Source: Vibrio lentus (GTDB lineage Bacteria > Pseudomonadota > Gammaproteobacteria > Enterobacterales > Vibrionaceae). From it: a DNA stretch of 64,000 nucleotides. A program made the position numbers and the translations under genes. Shown here piece by piece: positions 8,281-17,149 of the stretch (the stretch's first letter is position 1; the number at the start of each line of letters is the position of its first letter). The DNA lies in NCBI RefSeq assembly GCF_002875945.1, contig NZ_MCZK01000144.1, positions 184 to 64,183 of the forward strand, written 5' to 3'. The notes beneath the pieces are model-generated. The model had not been told where the DNA came from and did not search any database. It was given only the letters and a program-made list of their open reading frames with translations.

Positions 8281-8332
8281 AAGCGAGTGAGTATTGAAAG
8301 GAAGTATCCTGATATGTTCACTCGCTTTTTTG
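8281..8332 (+). terminator. Terminator after MFS gene
   Basis: AAGCGAGTGA pairs with TCACTCGCTT across a 30-nt insert, followed by a run of T. Confidence 0.7.
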
Positions 8333-8455
8333 TTAGTCGTTATGTCGACAATAATAACATTCGATATTTGCATAAACCTCACTGAATAATAAGACTATTT
8401 CCGCCGTTTTACTTTATAGTATTCGTTCGCTCCTTTAAAACTAATCCGCAGGCTT

Positions 8456-9181
8456 ATGGAATACCTAGATCAGACCGCCCTAATCGCGATGGCACTCATT
8501 TTTGTCGGCTCATTTGTGCAAACAGCTATCGGCTTTGGTTTGGCTATTGTGGCTGCCCCGTTGTTGTTTTTAGTCTCGCCAGAGTATGTACCCGCACCTA
8601 TCTGTCTCGTTGGCCTGTTCATTTCTATATTCAATGCGTTTAAACACCGAGCAAACATTTCTATCGGCGGATTAAAAATTGCACTGCTTGGCCGTATTCC
8701 AGGTTCGATTGCAGGTGGTGCTTTATTAGTGATGGTTTCAACGAGCGTGCTATCACTTTGGTTAGGCTTGTTGGTGGTATTTGCGGTGATTGTCAGCTTG
8801 CTGCCGTTTAGGTTAGAGCCGACACCGACCAAGATGGGCATCGCGGGATTCTTCTCAGGATTCTTCGGCACCAGTTCTGGTATTGGTGGTCCACCAATGG
8901 CACTACTACTTCAACACCAAGATGCGAATCAGCTTCGTGGCAATCTTTCTGCGTTTTTCGTGTTTAGTTCTATCATTTCATTACTGGTACAGATCCCAAT
9001 TGGTTTCTTCACGATGCACCATTTGATCATCACAATCCCGTTGCTTCCTGCGGCTTGGTTGGGTTACAAAGTGGCATTAATGACGACGCAAAGCATTCCT
9101 AAAGAAAAGATTCGTATCGGCTCTTTACTGCTATGTTCTATCAGCGGCTTTACTGCCATTTGGCAAGGCTTAGCTGGCTAG
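8456..9181 (+). CDS. TauE/SafE (TSUP) membrane transporter
   Basis: This 241-residue protein has about eight membrane helices. The two TSUP repeats are seen as VGSFVQTAIGFGLA in the first half and GFFSGFFGTSSGIGGPPMALL in the second. Family members export sulfite, sulfoacetate or similar sulfur-containing anions. It has its own start after a 220-bp gap and is followed by a YjbR-type gene 65 bp downstream. Substrate is not determinable here. Confidence 0.85.
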   Translation: MEYLDQTALIAMALIFVGSFVQTAIGFGLAIVAAPLLFLVSPEYVPAPICLVGLFISIFNAFKHRANISIGGLKIALLGRIPGSIAGGALLVMVSTSVLSLWLGLLVVFAVIVSLLPFRLEPTPTKMGIAGFFSGFFGTSSGIGGPPMALLLQHQDANQLRGNLSAFFVFSSIISLLVQIPIGFFTMHHLIITIPLLPAAWLGYKVALMTTQSIPKEKIRIGSLLLCSISGFTAIWQGLAG

Positions 9182-9246
9182 AAGCAGAAACATCGATAAA
9201 GCAACAAACACACAGATTCAACACCAAACGATTGAAAGGGCGCTCT

Positions 9247-9609
9247 ATGACATACGACGAGTTCAATGCATTTTGTGAGTCACAACCTGCCACCAGCTAT
9301 GTGATGCAGTGGAATAACTCTCACGTTTGGAAAGTGGGTGGGAAGGTATTTGCGATTGGAGGTTGGGGGCCGAACGACGAGCCTGCGTTTATCTTCAAAG
9401 CGTCCGATCAGAATTTCGACTTTCTGAAAGAGGAGCCCGGTTATAAACCTGCTCCCTACTTTGCTTCGCGTGGTATGAAATGGATTCAGCTGTTTGATAG
9501 CACACCAGAAAGAGATGAGGAGCTGAGATACTACCTCACGGAGTCACACCGAATTGTCTCTTTAGGACTAACCAAAAAGAAACAAGCAGAACTCGGTCTC
9601 AATCAATAA
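9247..9609 (+). CDS. MmcQ/YjbR family protein
   Basis: This 120-residue protein matches the MmcQ/YjbR (CyaY-like fold) family: an N-terminal YDEFNAFCESQPATSY helix, WKVGGKVFAI, FKASDQNFDFL, and APYFASRGMKWIQL near the middle. The start at 9247 is chosen because AAAGGG precedes it, and an upstream extension would overlap the preceding transporter. Some members bind DNA non-specifically. It probably shares the transcript of the TSUP gene. Confidence 0.85.
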   Translation: MTYDEFNAFCESQPATSYVMQWNNSHVWKVGGKVFAIGGWGPNDEPAFIFKASDQNFDFLKEEPGYKPAPYFASRGMKWIQLFDSTPERDEELRYYLTESHRIVSLGLTKKKQAELGLNQ

Positions 9610-9681
9610 TCACAATTTCTGCTTGTTAAATGCTTATTACGGATTCAAATGCTGCATAGAAACTAGGTGGTTCTTAAAAGC

Positions 9682-10425
9682 TTAATTCGCTCTTAAAAAC
9701 TTAGGCAGTAAAGGTTCTATCTTTTGTGTTGGAACCACTGGCACCAATAGATAGATAAGACCTGCAAAGGCAATAGACGCCGCCAAATCTTCAGGTCGAT
9801 GCATACCAAGCCAAACACGACTATAAGCAACACCACCAGCCCAAACCAGTAAGCCGCCCACTAAGTAAAAACGTTTCGCTTCTAGGAACAAACCACCAAA
9901 GAACGCCAAACACACGCCAACAAAAATCATGTGTCCAGATGGGAAAGAATAGTCCGTCTCACCCAACCAATGACGCGTTCGCCACTCACTCACCTTATCT
10001 TGCACAGATGCAATCGCTGCGTTCTTTTCAACCAGTGGCAGTTCATAAAACACTTCTGGCATTTCAACCACTTCTTGCGTCACCAAATACTCAGAATAAG
10101 GACGCGGGCTTTCTGTAGAATGCTTTAAGAAGGTTTTCGCTGCAAAGCTAAGCACCAACAACAAGCCAAGCTGCAGACAAAGGCTGACTAGCTTAGCTTT
10201 GCAAAACTTCATCGTGAGTAATGCCAAAGACAAAACAGCTAACGTGACCAAGAATCCTTGATTACCCGCCGAGTAAGTCACGAACGTCATGAAGGCGCCA
10301 TAGAAAGGCAAAACCGCACTTCCAAGGTCAAAGTCCGATCCAAAGATCAAAAAGGGTACGAGAGAATACAAACTTAGAACGAGCAGTAATAAGCCTTTGG
10401 ATTTGTTAGAGAACAGAGAAGTCAT
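9682..10425 (-). CDS. pgpB: PgpB-like PAP2 lipid phosphatase
   Basis: This 247-residue membrane phosphatase has all three PAP2 motifs: K101-x6-R108-P109, SFPSGH (catalytic His165), and S202-R203-x5-H209-x3-D213. Five to six membrane helices and a periplasmic loop between motifs 1 and 2 match PgpB, which dephosphorylates phosphatidylglycerol phosphate and undecaprenyl pyrophosphate. It is transcribed away from ribB. It could be a paralogous PAP2 phosphatase rather than the main PgpB. Confidence 0.8.
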   Translation of the reverse strand: MTSLFSNKSKGLLLLVLSLYSLVPFLIFGSDFDLGSAVLPFYGAFMTFVTYSAGNQGFLVTLAVLSLALLTMKFCKAKLVSLCLQLGLLLVLSFAAKTFLKHSTESPRPYSEYLVTQEVVEMPEVFYELPLVEKNAAIASVQDKVSEWRTRHWLGETDYSFPSGHMIFVGVCLAFFGGLFLEAKRFYLVGGLLVWAGGVAYSRVWLGMHRPEDLAASIAFAGLIYLLVPVVPTQKIEPLLPKFLRAN

Positions 10426-10814
10426 GGCTAAGATCTTTTGGATAAAGTGGTCGGATGCTATCGCAGCTTAGCATCGCCAACATCAATTTTATGTCAAAAC
10501 GGTCAGCAAGCCGTCATGGTGTAACAATATTCGATTAATAGACCTATTGAGTATTGATTCGGTGAACTGCCACACCAGCATCAATAATGTTCACCATCCA
10601 CTTATGTTCATAGAGACAGCAAAGACCACTGAAACCAGACGAGGCAAAGGCATCATCCCACTAAAGACTGACTGACGCGTTCTGATGATAAAGTGAACAC
10701 TTACCGGATTATAAGGCCAGAATCTTAAAAACTTTGCTGTCAGTCCTTTAAATCCATTATTGAAAGGATTACCATCTGGTCTGCTTTCAAAAGCAAAACA
10801 GATTATTAATTTTT

Positions 10815-10962
10815 ATTCTCAGGGCGGGGCGAAATTCCCCACCGGCGGTATGTCCTTAGCAAAATCTAAAGATAAGCCCGCGAGCGCTCGATTCGTCGAG
10901 GTCAGCAGATCTGGTGAGATGCCAGAGCCGACGGTCATAGTCCGGATGAGAGAGAATGAAAA
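10815..10962 (+). ncRNA. FMN riboswitch (RFN element)
   Basis: The conserved RFN blocks appear in order: AGGGCGGGGCGAAATTCCCC, ACCGGCGGTA, AGCCCGCGAGCG, GGTCAGCAGATCTGGTGAGA, GCCAGAGCCGACGGTCATAG, and TCCGGATGAGAGAGAATG. It lies about 350 bp upstream of ribB, on the same strand. FMN binding would lower ribB expression. An open reading frame crossing it (10760-10975) is not a gene. Confidence 0.97.
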
Positions 10963-10973
10963 CACACTCGTTT

Positions 10974-11034
10974 AAGTTGGAAAGGCGTACCCGCGTGAGT
11001 TGGGTTCATGCCTCCAACTTAGGCGGGTGCATTT
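10974..11034 (+). promoter_or_regulatory. Riboswitch expression platform
   Basis: AAGTTGG (10974-10980) can pair with CCAACTT (11014-11020). Inside that hairpin, TACCCGC (10988-10994) can instead pair with GCGGGTG (11023-11029). The two pairings exclude each other, as expected of a switching region, although no perfect intrinsic terminator with a long T run is present. Confidence 0.5.
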
Positions 11035-11062
11035 CGTTTTGGATAAAACCATAATGAGCTAA

Positions 11063-11222
11063 TACCAATCACAGTAAATAAATGATCAGAGATAGCGCAG
11101 GAAAAACGCTTGAGAACAAGGCAAAATTTTTCGATAAGTAGTTATTCTACAGTCAAAAATTTTAACGCCGTTATCAAGGGTTTTAACCAGCTAGAATGAC
11201 CAGTTGTTTACTACGATTGGTA
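11063..11222. repeat. 160-bp near-palindromic Vibrio repeat (MITE-like)
   Basis: The ends TACCAATCACAGTAAATAA and the complement of TTGTTTACTACGATTGGTA match at 16 of 19 positions. Inner segments also pair (for example AAAATTTTT with AAAAATTTT), closing on a small GTAG/CTAC hairpin near 11138-11150. The whole element is one long imperfect hairpin. It resembles dispersed intergenic repeats remembered from Vibrio genomes. It sits in the ribB leader between riboswitch and start codon. Confidence 0.8.
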
Positions 11223-11310
11223 CAAGCCTCTTGTAATGAGTCGGCTTTGTTGTGCTCGGTTGAGATCCCTCATACAGCCCTGATTCTGGTGATATTTTAG
11301 GAGTTTAACC

Positions 11311-11967
11311 ATGAATCAGTCTTCACTACTTGCCGAATTTGGCGAACCAATCACTCGCGTTGAAAACGCACTGCAAGCTCTACGCGAAGGTCGTGGCGTA
11401 CTTTTACTTGACGATGAAGATCGCGAGAACGAAGGCGACATCATCTACTCAGTAGAACACCTAACCAATGCTCAAATGGCGCTTATGATCCGCGAATGCA
11501 GCGGCATTGTGTGCCTGTGTCTAACTGACGAGCAAGCAAACCAACTTGAACTTCCACCTATGGTTGTTGATAACAACAGCGCAAACCAAACTGCGTTTAC
11601 CGTAACTATCGAAGCGAAAGTTGGCGTAACGACAGGTGTTTCTGCCGCTGACCGTGTAACAACGATCAAGACAGCTTCAAACCCAACAGCTAAGCCTACT
11701 GACCTAGCTCGCCCTGGCCACGTATTCCCATTACGTGCTCGCAAAGGTGGTGTACTTGCTCGCCGCGGCCACACAGAAGGTACTGTGGATCTGATGCAAA
11801 TGGCAGGTCTTCAATCCGCAGGTGTACTGTGTGAAGTAACCAACCCAGACGGCACAATGGCAAAAGCGCCAGAGATCGTTGCTTTCGGTAAACTACACAA
11901 CATGCCAGTACTGACCATTGAAGATATGGTTATGTACCGTACTGAGTTCGACCTTAAGCTTGCATAA
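11311..11967 (+). CDS. ribB: 3,4-dihydroxy-2-butanone 4-phosphate synthase
   Basis: This 218-residue protein is full length for stand-alone RibB, which converts ribulose 5-phosphate to 3,4-dihydroxy-2-butanone 4-phosphate and formate for riboflavin synthesis. The metal- and substrate-binding motif [10 protein letters not shown], the SGIVC segment, and [25 protein letters not shown] region (about 136-156) are intact. No GTP cyclohydrolase II domain is attached. A GGAG ribosome site precedes the start. The gene stands apart from any rib operon and is controlled by the FMN riboswitch upstream. Confidence 0.97.
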   Translation: MNQSSLLAEFGEPITRVENALQALREGRGVLLLDDEDRENEGDIIYSVEHLTNAQMALMIRECSGIVCLCLTDEQANQLELPPMVVDNNSANQTAFTVTIEAKVGVTTGVSAADRVTTIKTASNPTAKPTDLARPGHVFPLRARKGGVLARRGHTEGTVDLMQMAGLQSAGVLCEVTNPDGTMAKAPEIVAFGKLHNMPVLTIEDMVMYRTEFDLKLA

Positions 11968-12034
11968 CGTTTAGTTTATTCCTCAATGCTAAACACTTAG
12001 CATTGAAGGTAAGTAAACTTAGAAATGAACATTG

Positions 12035-12093
12035 AAAGGCTTCACTCTTACTGCTTTTTTTAGTTAAAAGTATATAAAGGGTGAGGCCTTTTT
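12035..12093 (+). terminator. Terminator after ribB
   Basis: AAGGCTTCACTCTT pairs with AAGGGTGAGGCCTT through G-U wobbles, across a loop of about 27 nt. It ends in a T run. Confidence 0.65.
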
Positions 12094-12361
12094 AATTTCC
12101 GTATTTTTAGACGAGCTAGAGATGGATCGCCGAAGTGTCACTCCCCATCGAAACCTCCCCAGCCTAATCCCTAGAAAAGCGTAACCTCTCAAAAAATCCT
12201 GCAAAATATGAGAAAAATTCACTCGAATGGTGAAGTCATGCACCATTATTGAACATCCATAAATAAAGAAAAAACATAAATCACTGAAATATAACACTTA
12301 TTAATTTTGGCATGGTGTCTGCACTACCACTAAGTAGGTATGCACATATTAGGAGTTAAAT
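12094..12361. other. Gene-free gap, no recognised element
   Basis: This A/T-rich gap must hold the promoter of the next gene, which has a GGAG ribosome site at 12352-12355. No repeat or operator stands out. Confidence 0.5.
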
Positions 12362-13210
12362 ATGTTTGTAATTATTTCAGTTGGTTTATCCATAGCAGTA
12401 CTTGCTGCCCTATTTCATTTTTCAAGGAAGAGACAAACGGCGCTATCACACAGGTTTGAAACCTTGGTTCTGCTCAGAGAGTTATTGTTGTTATCACGCA
12501 AACATCGTGCAGCAACGCATTATGCTCTGGCGTATAAATTGTCTAGCGACTCGATTCGCAAAGTGAATGAGATTTACGACAACATACTTGAGGTATCTGA
12601 ACTGCTTCAATCCCATGTGTCGTTCGATAGCCGTCCTATGTATCGCATCTATCACCTCAAGCTCATCGCCATGCACAGCGACTGGCAAAACCGTAGCTTG
12701 GTGCGTAACCAATCAATTCATGGCAAAACGATTCGTCACAGCATGTTCTTAATGGATGAGGTGATGATCATTTGGTTGATTCAGTCTGAACGAGAAGACA
12801 TGAGCCGCGAGTACCACATGAACTGGCAACAGATCTTGGATTGCATGGAAATCCTGACCAAGTTACGTATGTGCATACCTGATATGGAGAAGCCTGAGGA
12901 GTATGCGAGATTCAAATTCTACGCATCTCAGACACACAGAAAACTCAACCAATTATCGATTATCTGCCCTATTAGCAGTGGATCACCAGTATGCACACGA
13001 GCGATGCATGCACTCACAGAGATCGCATCAAGCACCGAAGCGACCCAACCGTCAGATAGCATGTATGAATTAACCAGTGATATATCTAGCGTCGTGTCGC
13101 AAGTTTACGACCAAGTATTATCCGACATTACTAGAAGCTTGTATCAGCCTTTACCAGACACCAACGAAAAGGTGATAAATACCCGATTATCCGTACATCA
13201 TTATATGTAA
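12362..13210 (+). CDS. Uncharacterised membrane-anchored protein
   Basis: This 282-residue protein has one N-terminal membrane helix (about 3-21) followed by a basic stretch, FSRKRQ, so the rest is probably cytoplasmic. The body is helical, with a Leu-rich segment LVLLRELLLLSRKHRAATHYAL (about 36-57). This recalls the start of nitrate/nitrite-sensing (NIT-like) helical bundles, but the resemblance is weak. No catalytic motif or output domain is visible. It is a single gene between terminators. Function is unknown. Confidence 0.75.
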   Translation: MFVIISVGLSIAVLAALFHFSRKRQTALSHRFETLVLLRELLLLSRKHRAATHYALAYKLSSDSIRKVNEIYDNILEVSELLQSHVSFDSRPMYRIYHLKLIAMHSDWQNRSLVRNQSIHGKTIRHSMFLMDEVMIIWLIQSEREDMSREYHMNWQQILDCMEILTKLRMCIPDMEKPEEYARFKFYASQTHRKLNQLSIICPISSGSPVCTRAMHALTEIASSTEATQPSDSMYELTSDISSVVSQVYDQVLSDITRSLYQPLPDTNEKVINTRLSVHHYM

Positions 13211-13257
13211 AGACTTCGTGAGAGGAGAGCGTGCTGGAACTCTGAATTATTGAGTTC

Positions 13258-13290
13258 AAATCCGATATCACCTTTGATATCGGATTTTTG
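13258..13290 (+). terminator. Terminator
   Basis: A perfect 12-bp stem, AAATCCGATATC and its complement, has a short loop and a T run. Confidence 0.85.
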
Positions 13291-13308
13291 TATTTATACG
13301 TTTATGCC

Positions 13309-13334
13309 TTGTGTACTTGTGTACTTGTGTACTT
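13309..13334. repeat. 8-bp tandem repeat, three copies
   Basis: TTGTGTAC is repeated three times plus two bases, between a terminator and the stop codon of the convergent LysR gene. Confidence 0.8.
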
Positions 13335-13347
13335 AGGATATATAGCT

Positions 13348-14244
13348 TCAAACATCCCCAGACTTAATATCACTAGACCAAGCTTCTGCTGCAAAATCAA
13401 TGAACTGACGAACAATAGGGAGCTGATAACTGCGAGATAGATACACCGCCCAAAGTACGCTGCTTGGTGAAACAAAGCCATCCAATACCCATTTCAATTT
13501 ACCATCCGCAATCAATGGATTCGCTAAGTCACAAGGTAAACGAACTATCCCTTTTCCATGCTGCGCGGCGCGAGTTAATACTCCAACATCATTAGCCTTG
13601 ATAGTGCCAGACACTTCAACCGAATAATGCTGGTTATCCTTAACGAAATCCCACTTAGAAACACTCAAATGGCGAAAACAATTGTGTTGTCTAAGCGCTT
13701 CAACCGTTTCAGGTTCACCGTGTTTGTCTAGGTAGTTTTGTGAGGCGCACACAACCGAATCGATTTCCATTAGCTTTCGGGCAATCAAGCTATCGTCAGG
13801 TTGATCGGTATAGCGAAGCGCAATATCGATTCTTTCATCCACCAGCTGAGCAAAACGATCCGAAGCAAACAGCTCAACCGTGATATTAGGGTGGCGCTCC
13901 GTAAACTGTTCGACCACATCCAACAACATGTTTTGAGTTAAACCAATGGGTGCTGCAATTCGAATCACCCCTGAAAGATCGTCGGTTTGATTGAGTGAAG
14001 TGACTTCTAGCTCTGCGGTTTCGTGGAGAATTTTTTCGCAGCGCTGCAGAGCAATTTCCCCTGCTGCCGTCAAACTCACCTTTCGAGTAGTTCTGTGCAA
14101 TAGCCTCTGCTTCAACCACCCTTCTATCTCTTGAACATGGCGTGAAACCTGTAATCGGCTCATGTCCAAATGCTCAGCTGCCTGAGTGAAACTGGCACAA
14201 TTCGCAACTTCGACAAAACTGCGCATCGCCGTCAACCTATCCAT
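13348..14244 (-). CDS. LysR-family regulator (CrgA-like)
   Basis: This roughly 298-residue regulator has the N-terminal winged helix (RSFVEVANCASFTQAAEHLDMSRLQVSRHVQEIE) and a periplasmic-binding-like effector domain starting near residue 92 (GVIRIAAPIGL). The sequence type is the large CrgA/AaeR-like LysR branch. The start at 14244 (ATG) is preferred over the GTG one codon earlier, because AAGGAG is well spaced from it. It is divergent from the NAD(P)-binding protein gene, which is its likely target. Confidence 0.88.
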   Translation of the reverse strand: MDRLTAMRSFVEVANCASFTQAAEHLDMSRLQVSRHVQEIEGWLKQRLLHRTTRKVSLTAAGEIALQRCEKILHETAELEVTSLNQTDDLSGVIRIAAPIGLTQNMLLDVVEQFTERHPNITVELFASDRFAQLVDERIDIALRYTDQPDDSLIARKLMEIDSVVCASQNYLDKHGEPETVEALRQHNCFRHLSVSKWDFVKDNQHYSVEVSGTIKANDVGVLTRAAQHGKGIVRLPCDLANPLIADGKLKWVLDGFVSPSSVLWAVYLSRSYQLPIVRQFIDFAAEAWSSDIKSGDV

Positions 14245-14317
14245 CACACTCTCCTTGAACTGTTTAGCAGCTAATCGAATCTTATTAGATCACTATATGG
14301 ATACAATCTACATCATT

Positions 14318-14335
14318 TTGCGATATTTATCGCAA
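14318..14335. promoter_or_regulatory. Inverted repeat between LysR and reductase
   Basis: TTGCGATA-TT-TATCGCAA is an 18-bp palindrome in the divergent promoter region, 72 bp before the reductase gene. It contains a T-N11-A pattern and is a candidate LysR site. Confidence 0.55.
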
Positions 14336-14406
14336 CCTAGTGAGCTATTAGACTGCAATGGCTGTCGAGAAAACGACTTAATAAATTAGATAATTGGAGA
14401 GACATT

Positions 14407-15045
14407 ATGAAAATTGCAGTATTAGGCGCATCAGGTTGGATTGGTAGTCACATCGCTCAAGAAGCTGAATCTCGTGGTCACGATGTAGTTGCTGTCGTAA
14501 GAGATGCAAGCCGCGTAGAAAATAATGATATTGAGGTTCGTTCGTTTGATTTACAAGACGAAGCCGCAAGTCTAGCAAATGCACTATCCGGCGTTGATGC
14601 AGTAATTACTTCAATTGGCGGACGTGCTTTGGGTAATCACGACATCGTAAAAAACACTGCGACTAAATTGCTGGCAACATTACCAAGCATCGGTATCGAG
14701 CGCCTACTTTGGGTTGGCGGTGCAGGCTCATTAGAAGTCGCGCCAAACGTACCGTTAGTAACCGTTCCTGATTTCCCCGCGGATTACAAAAACGAAGCGC
14801 TAGCACAGGGTGAAGCTCTTGAAGTGTTCAAGCAATCGAACAGTGAAGTTAATTGGACGTTCGTTAGCCCTGCAGCAGAAATATTCCCGGGTGAGAAACT
14901 ATCGACCTACCGTACTGGTGGCGACCAACTGCTCACCGATGAAGATGGCAACAGCAAAATTTCAGTCAGCGATTACGCTATCGCGATGATTGATGAGCTC
15001 GAAGCTGGTAAGTTCCCACGCCAACGTATTGGTGTCGCTTACTAG
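14407..15045 (+). CDS. NAD(P)H-binding atypical SDR oxidoreductase
   Basis: This 212-residue single Rossmann-domain protein begins with LGASGWIGSHIAQEA (the GxxGxxG dinucleotide loop). It continues with D-x-ITSIGGR and WVGGAGSLEV segments. These match the YwnB/BVR-B-like group of atypical short-chain dehydrogenases. The usual YxxxK pair is absent, as in that group. An electrophile or quinone substrate is typical of relatives but cannot be read here. A GGAG site precedes the start. The divergent LysR probably controls it. Confidence 0.85.
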   Translation: MKIAVLGASGWIGSHIAQEAESRGHDVVAVVRDASRVENNDIEVRSFDLQDEAASLANALSGVDAVITSIGGRALGNHDIVKNTATKLLATLPSIGIERLLWVGGAGSLEVAPNVPLVTVPDFPADYKNEALAQGEALEVFKQSNSEVNWTFVSPAAEIFPGEKLSTYRTGGDQLLTDEDGNSKISVSDYAIAMIDELEAGKFPRQRIGVAY

Positions 15046-15070
15046 TCAGCTCATATACAAAAACTAAAAA

Positions 15071-15098
15071 AAGCCGCTTGTTCAAAACAGTACGGCTT
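15071..15098. terminator. Weak terminator between convergent genes
   Basis: AAGCCG and CGGCTT form a 6-bp stem with a 16-nt loop. An A run precedes it, giving T's on the minus strand. Confidence 0.5.
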
Positions 15099-15123
15099 TC
15101 TCATCTTTATATTGAGCATTCCT

Positions 15124-15777
15124 TTAATCCAATGGCAAGTGACCCGTTTTCACTAGGATGACGGTCTCTTCTTCCACATAAGGGAAATGCTCGCTCATAT
15201 GAGGGCTACGCATCCAAGTATGTTTTGGATACTCGCCATGTTCATCTTTAAAAGTGCCAGACAACACAAAGATCTCTTCACCGCCAAAATGACGATGCGG
15301 CTGAAAACGTTCGCCAACGGGCCATTTCACCAAGGCAACATTTTCGTGTTCAAAACCATGTAGTGGCATCACTTGTAAACCACCAATCCCCGGAAGCCAT
15401 TCCGTTTCTTGAGTATTGATGCGAACTTGAGTTAAGTCTCTCGCATCAAACTGATTAAGCTTAACCAAGATCGTACAGCCATCTTTACTCGATGGAGAGT
15501 GCGCGCTGCCCGGCGGATTGCGGATATAAGTACCCGCAGGGAAATCTCCGGTTTCATCAGAGAAAACACCCTCTAACACGAAGATCTCTTCACCTTGCGG
15601 ATGCGGGTGCTCAGAAAACGAAGATTCAGGATCGTACTTTACGACGCTAGTCGTGTGACCCGATTCTTTCTCTTCTCTTTCAAGCGGCTTGCGCCAAACC
15701 CCTTTAGCAGGGCTTGCAATCCAGTCTAATGATTCGGTTTCAATAACCAGCTTTTTTGAAAAGTCCATGTTGAACAT
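15124..15777 (-). CDS. Double-cupin protein (ChrR-type cupin)
   Basis: This 217-residue protein holds two cupin domains. The first has HPHPQGEEIFVLEG (about 57-70) and the second PHRHFGGEEIFVLSG (about 160-174). Each carries the His and Glu ligands of a metal site. The pattern matches the ChrR-like cupins. Here there is no zinc-binding anti-sigma domain, so it is more likely an enzyme or sensor than an anti-sigma factor. AAGG precedes the start. It is a single gene, divergent from nothing close. Confidence 0.8.
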   Translation of the reverse strand: MFNMDFSKKLVIETESLDWIASPAKGVWRKPLEREEKESGHTTSVVKYDPESSFSEHPHPQGEEIFVLEGVFSDETGDFPAGTYIRNPPGSAHSPSSKDGCTILVKLNQFDARDLTQVRINTQETEWLPGIGGLQVMPLHGFEHENVALVKWPVGERFQPHRHFGGEEIFVLSGTFKDEHGEYPKHTWMRSPHMSEHFPYVEEETVILVKTGHLPLD

Positions 15778-15911
15778 AATGGCGACCTTACTCTTGGTAT
15801 CGTTTTAATTATTCTTATTATCTTTCTAGCTTTTATTCTACGCGAATACTCATCAAGGAGGCCATCTCGCTGCTATTTTCCTGCGCGACAGCCACCTAAA
15901 AAGAATCCTAA

Positions 15912-16679
15912 TTAATTGCGGCCAGCAATCACACCGCCATCAACATCCCAGATTGCACCCGTTACCCAATCTGCACTGTCTGACAGTAAGAAAGAGATGC
16001 TATTGGCAATGTCTTTCGGCAAACCGACTCGACCAATAGGGTGGAACGCGTTGAAGCCTTCTAGCGCTTGATCCACTTCTTCCGGTTTAATGAAAGATTC
16101 GTAAATCGGCGTTTTAACCACAGCCGGAGACACCGCATTCACGCGAATGTTATGCTCTGCCAATTCCATTGCCATGTGCTGTGTTAATGCGTGCAGGCCG
16201 GCTTTAGCCATTGAATAGGCAGAAGATGGCGTCGCTTTGATTGCTTGCTTACCCCACATAGAGCCAACATTAACCACACTGCCACCGCCGTTCTTGATCA
16301 TCAACTTGCTTATCGCTTGAGTGATGAAGAAGGTTGCTTTATTAAGCTGCATGTATTGCTCGTAATCAGATTCTTGGTGTTCAATAAACGCTTTAGGGTT
16401 GAAGTAACCTGCAGCATTCACAAGGTAACCAATACCTTCATCTAACGACTCAAGGTGTTCGATAAGGCGAGACACACTCGCATCATCATAAAGGTTAGCT
16501 TGCCAACCTGAAGCGTGACCGAGCGATTGCAGTTCTGACACCGCTTTATCTAACTTAGTTGGGTTATTGCCAACAACCAACACATGGATGTTTTGAGCGA
16601 CTAACTGCTTCGCTGTTTCAAAGCCCATACCACTTGTGCCACCGATTACTACTGCAATACCATTTTTAGTGAAGTTCAT
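15912..16679 (-). CDS. Short-chain dehydrogenase/reductase
   Basis: This 255-residue classical SDR has TSGMGFE as the glycine-rich cofactor loop (consensus TGxxxGxG with T-S), NAAGYF, the catalytic Ser in VNVGSMWG, and YSMAK (Tyr-x3-Lys). The C-terminal DGGVIAG is typical. The start at 16679 follows a good GGAG site; a longer frame upstream lacks one. It is divergent from an HxlR regulator gene with a shared inverted repeat between them. Confidence 0.9.
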   Translation of the reverse strand: MNFTKNGIAVVIGGTSGMGFETAKQLVAQNIHVLVVGNNPTKLDKAVSELQSLGHASGWQANLYDDASVSRLIEHLESLDEGIGYLVNAAGYFNPKAFIEHQESDYEQYMQLNKATFFITQAISKLMIKNGGGSVVNVGSMWGKQAIKATPSSAYSMAKAGLHALTQHMAMELAEHNIRVNAVSPAVVKTPIYESFIKPEEVDQALEGFNAFHPIGRVGLPKDIANSISFLLSDSADWVTGAIWDVDGGVIAGRN

Positions 16680-16742
16680 TTTGTTATCTCCTAAGTCATG
16701 TGAACGTGGTAATCTTAGGCCTTGAACTAACACTATGAATAG

Positions 16743-16771
16743 TAAGTACAAATCGGTTAGGTAGGTACTTA
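16743..16771. promoter_or_regulatory. Inverted repeat, candidate HxlR operator
   Basis: TAAGTAC and GTACTTA are separated by 15 bp in the divergent SDR-HxlR gap. A further GGTAC lies at 16774. The arrangement suits a dimeric winged-helix regulator. Confidence 0.5.
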
Positions 16772-16784
16772 TTGGTACATCTTT

Positions 16785-17123
16785 ATGAAAAATCAGGAAA
16801 ACTTTTTTTCAAGAAAATCAGCACCAGAGCGTTCAGCTCGCATGGTGGAAACCATCTACGGCTGTAAATGGTCGCTAACGGTTTACCAATTACTGGCAAA
16901 TGGCATTAATCGTCCCGGTGAAATGGTGCGATCAGTAGAAGGGCTATCGACCAAGGTATTGAATGAATGTTTGAAGCGAAATGTAGAATTTGGGATTTTA
17001 GATAAGAAAATGTTCAACGAACTGCCACCAAGAGTTGAATACCAAGTGACGCCGTTCGGTGAGAAGTTCTTACTGATTTTGGACCAGCTGGAAAACCTAC
17101 AAAACGAAATCGACGAGATGTAA
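16785..17123 (+). CDS. HxlR-family regulator
   Basis: This 112-residue protein has the HxlR winged helix: [33 protein letters not shown] and YQVTPFGEK. Cysteine 27 lies where many redox-sensing relatives keep a nearby thiol, so aldehyde or quinone sensing is conceivable but unproven. It lies opposite the SDR gene and probably represses it. The ribosome site is weak. Confidence 0.85.
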   Translation: MKNQENFFSRKSAPERSARMVETIYGCKWSLTVYQLLANGINRPGEMVRSVEGLSTKVLNECLKRNVEFGILDKKMFNELPPRVEYQVTPFGEKFLLILDQLENLQNEIDEM

Positions 17124-17149
17124 GTTCGAGCCAGTCCAATTAATGCCAA

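Noticed and set aside
10760..10975. A 71-codon reading frame before ribB
   Set aside because: It coincides with the FMN riboswitch, whose conserved RNA blocks explain the sequence.
12064..12297. A 77-codon minus-strand frame after ribB
   Set aside because: It overlaps the ribB terminator, has no ribosome site and encodes no recognisable domain.
15124..15777. ChrR anti-sigma factor
   Set aside because: The zinc-binding anti-sigma domain is missing and no partner sigma gene is next to it; two cupin domains are present instead.
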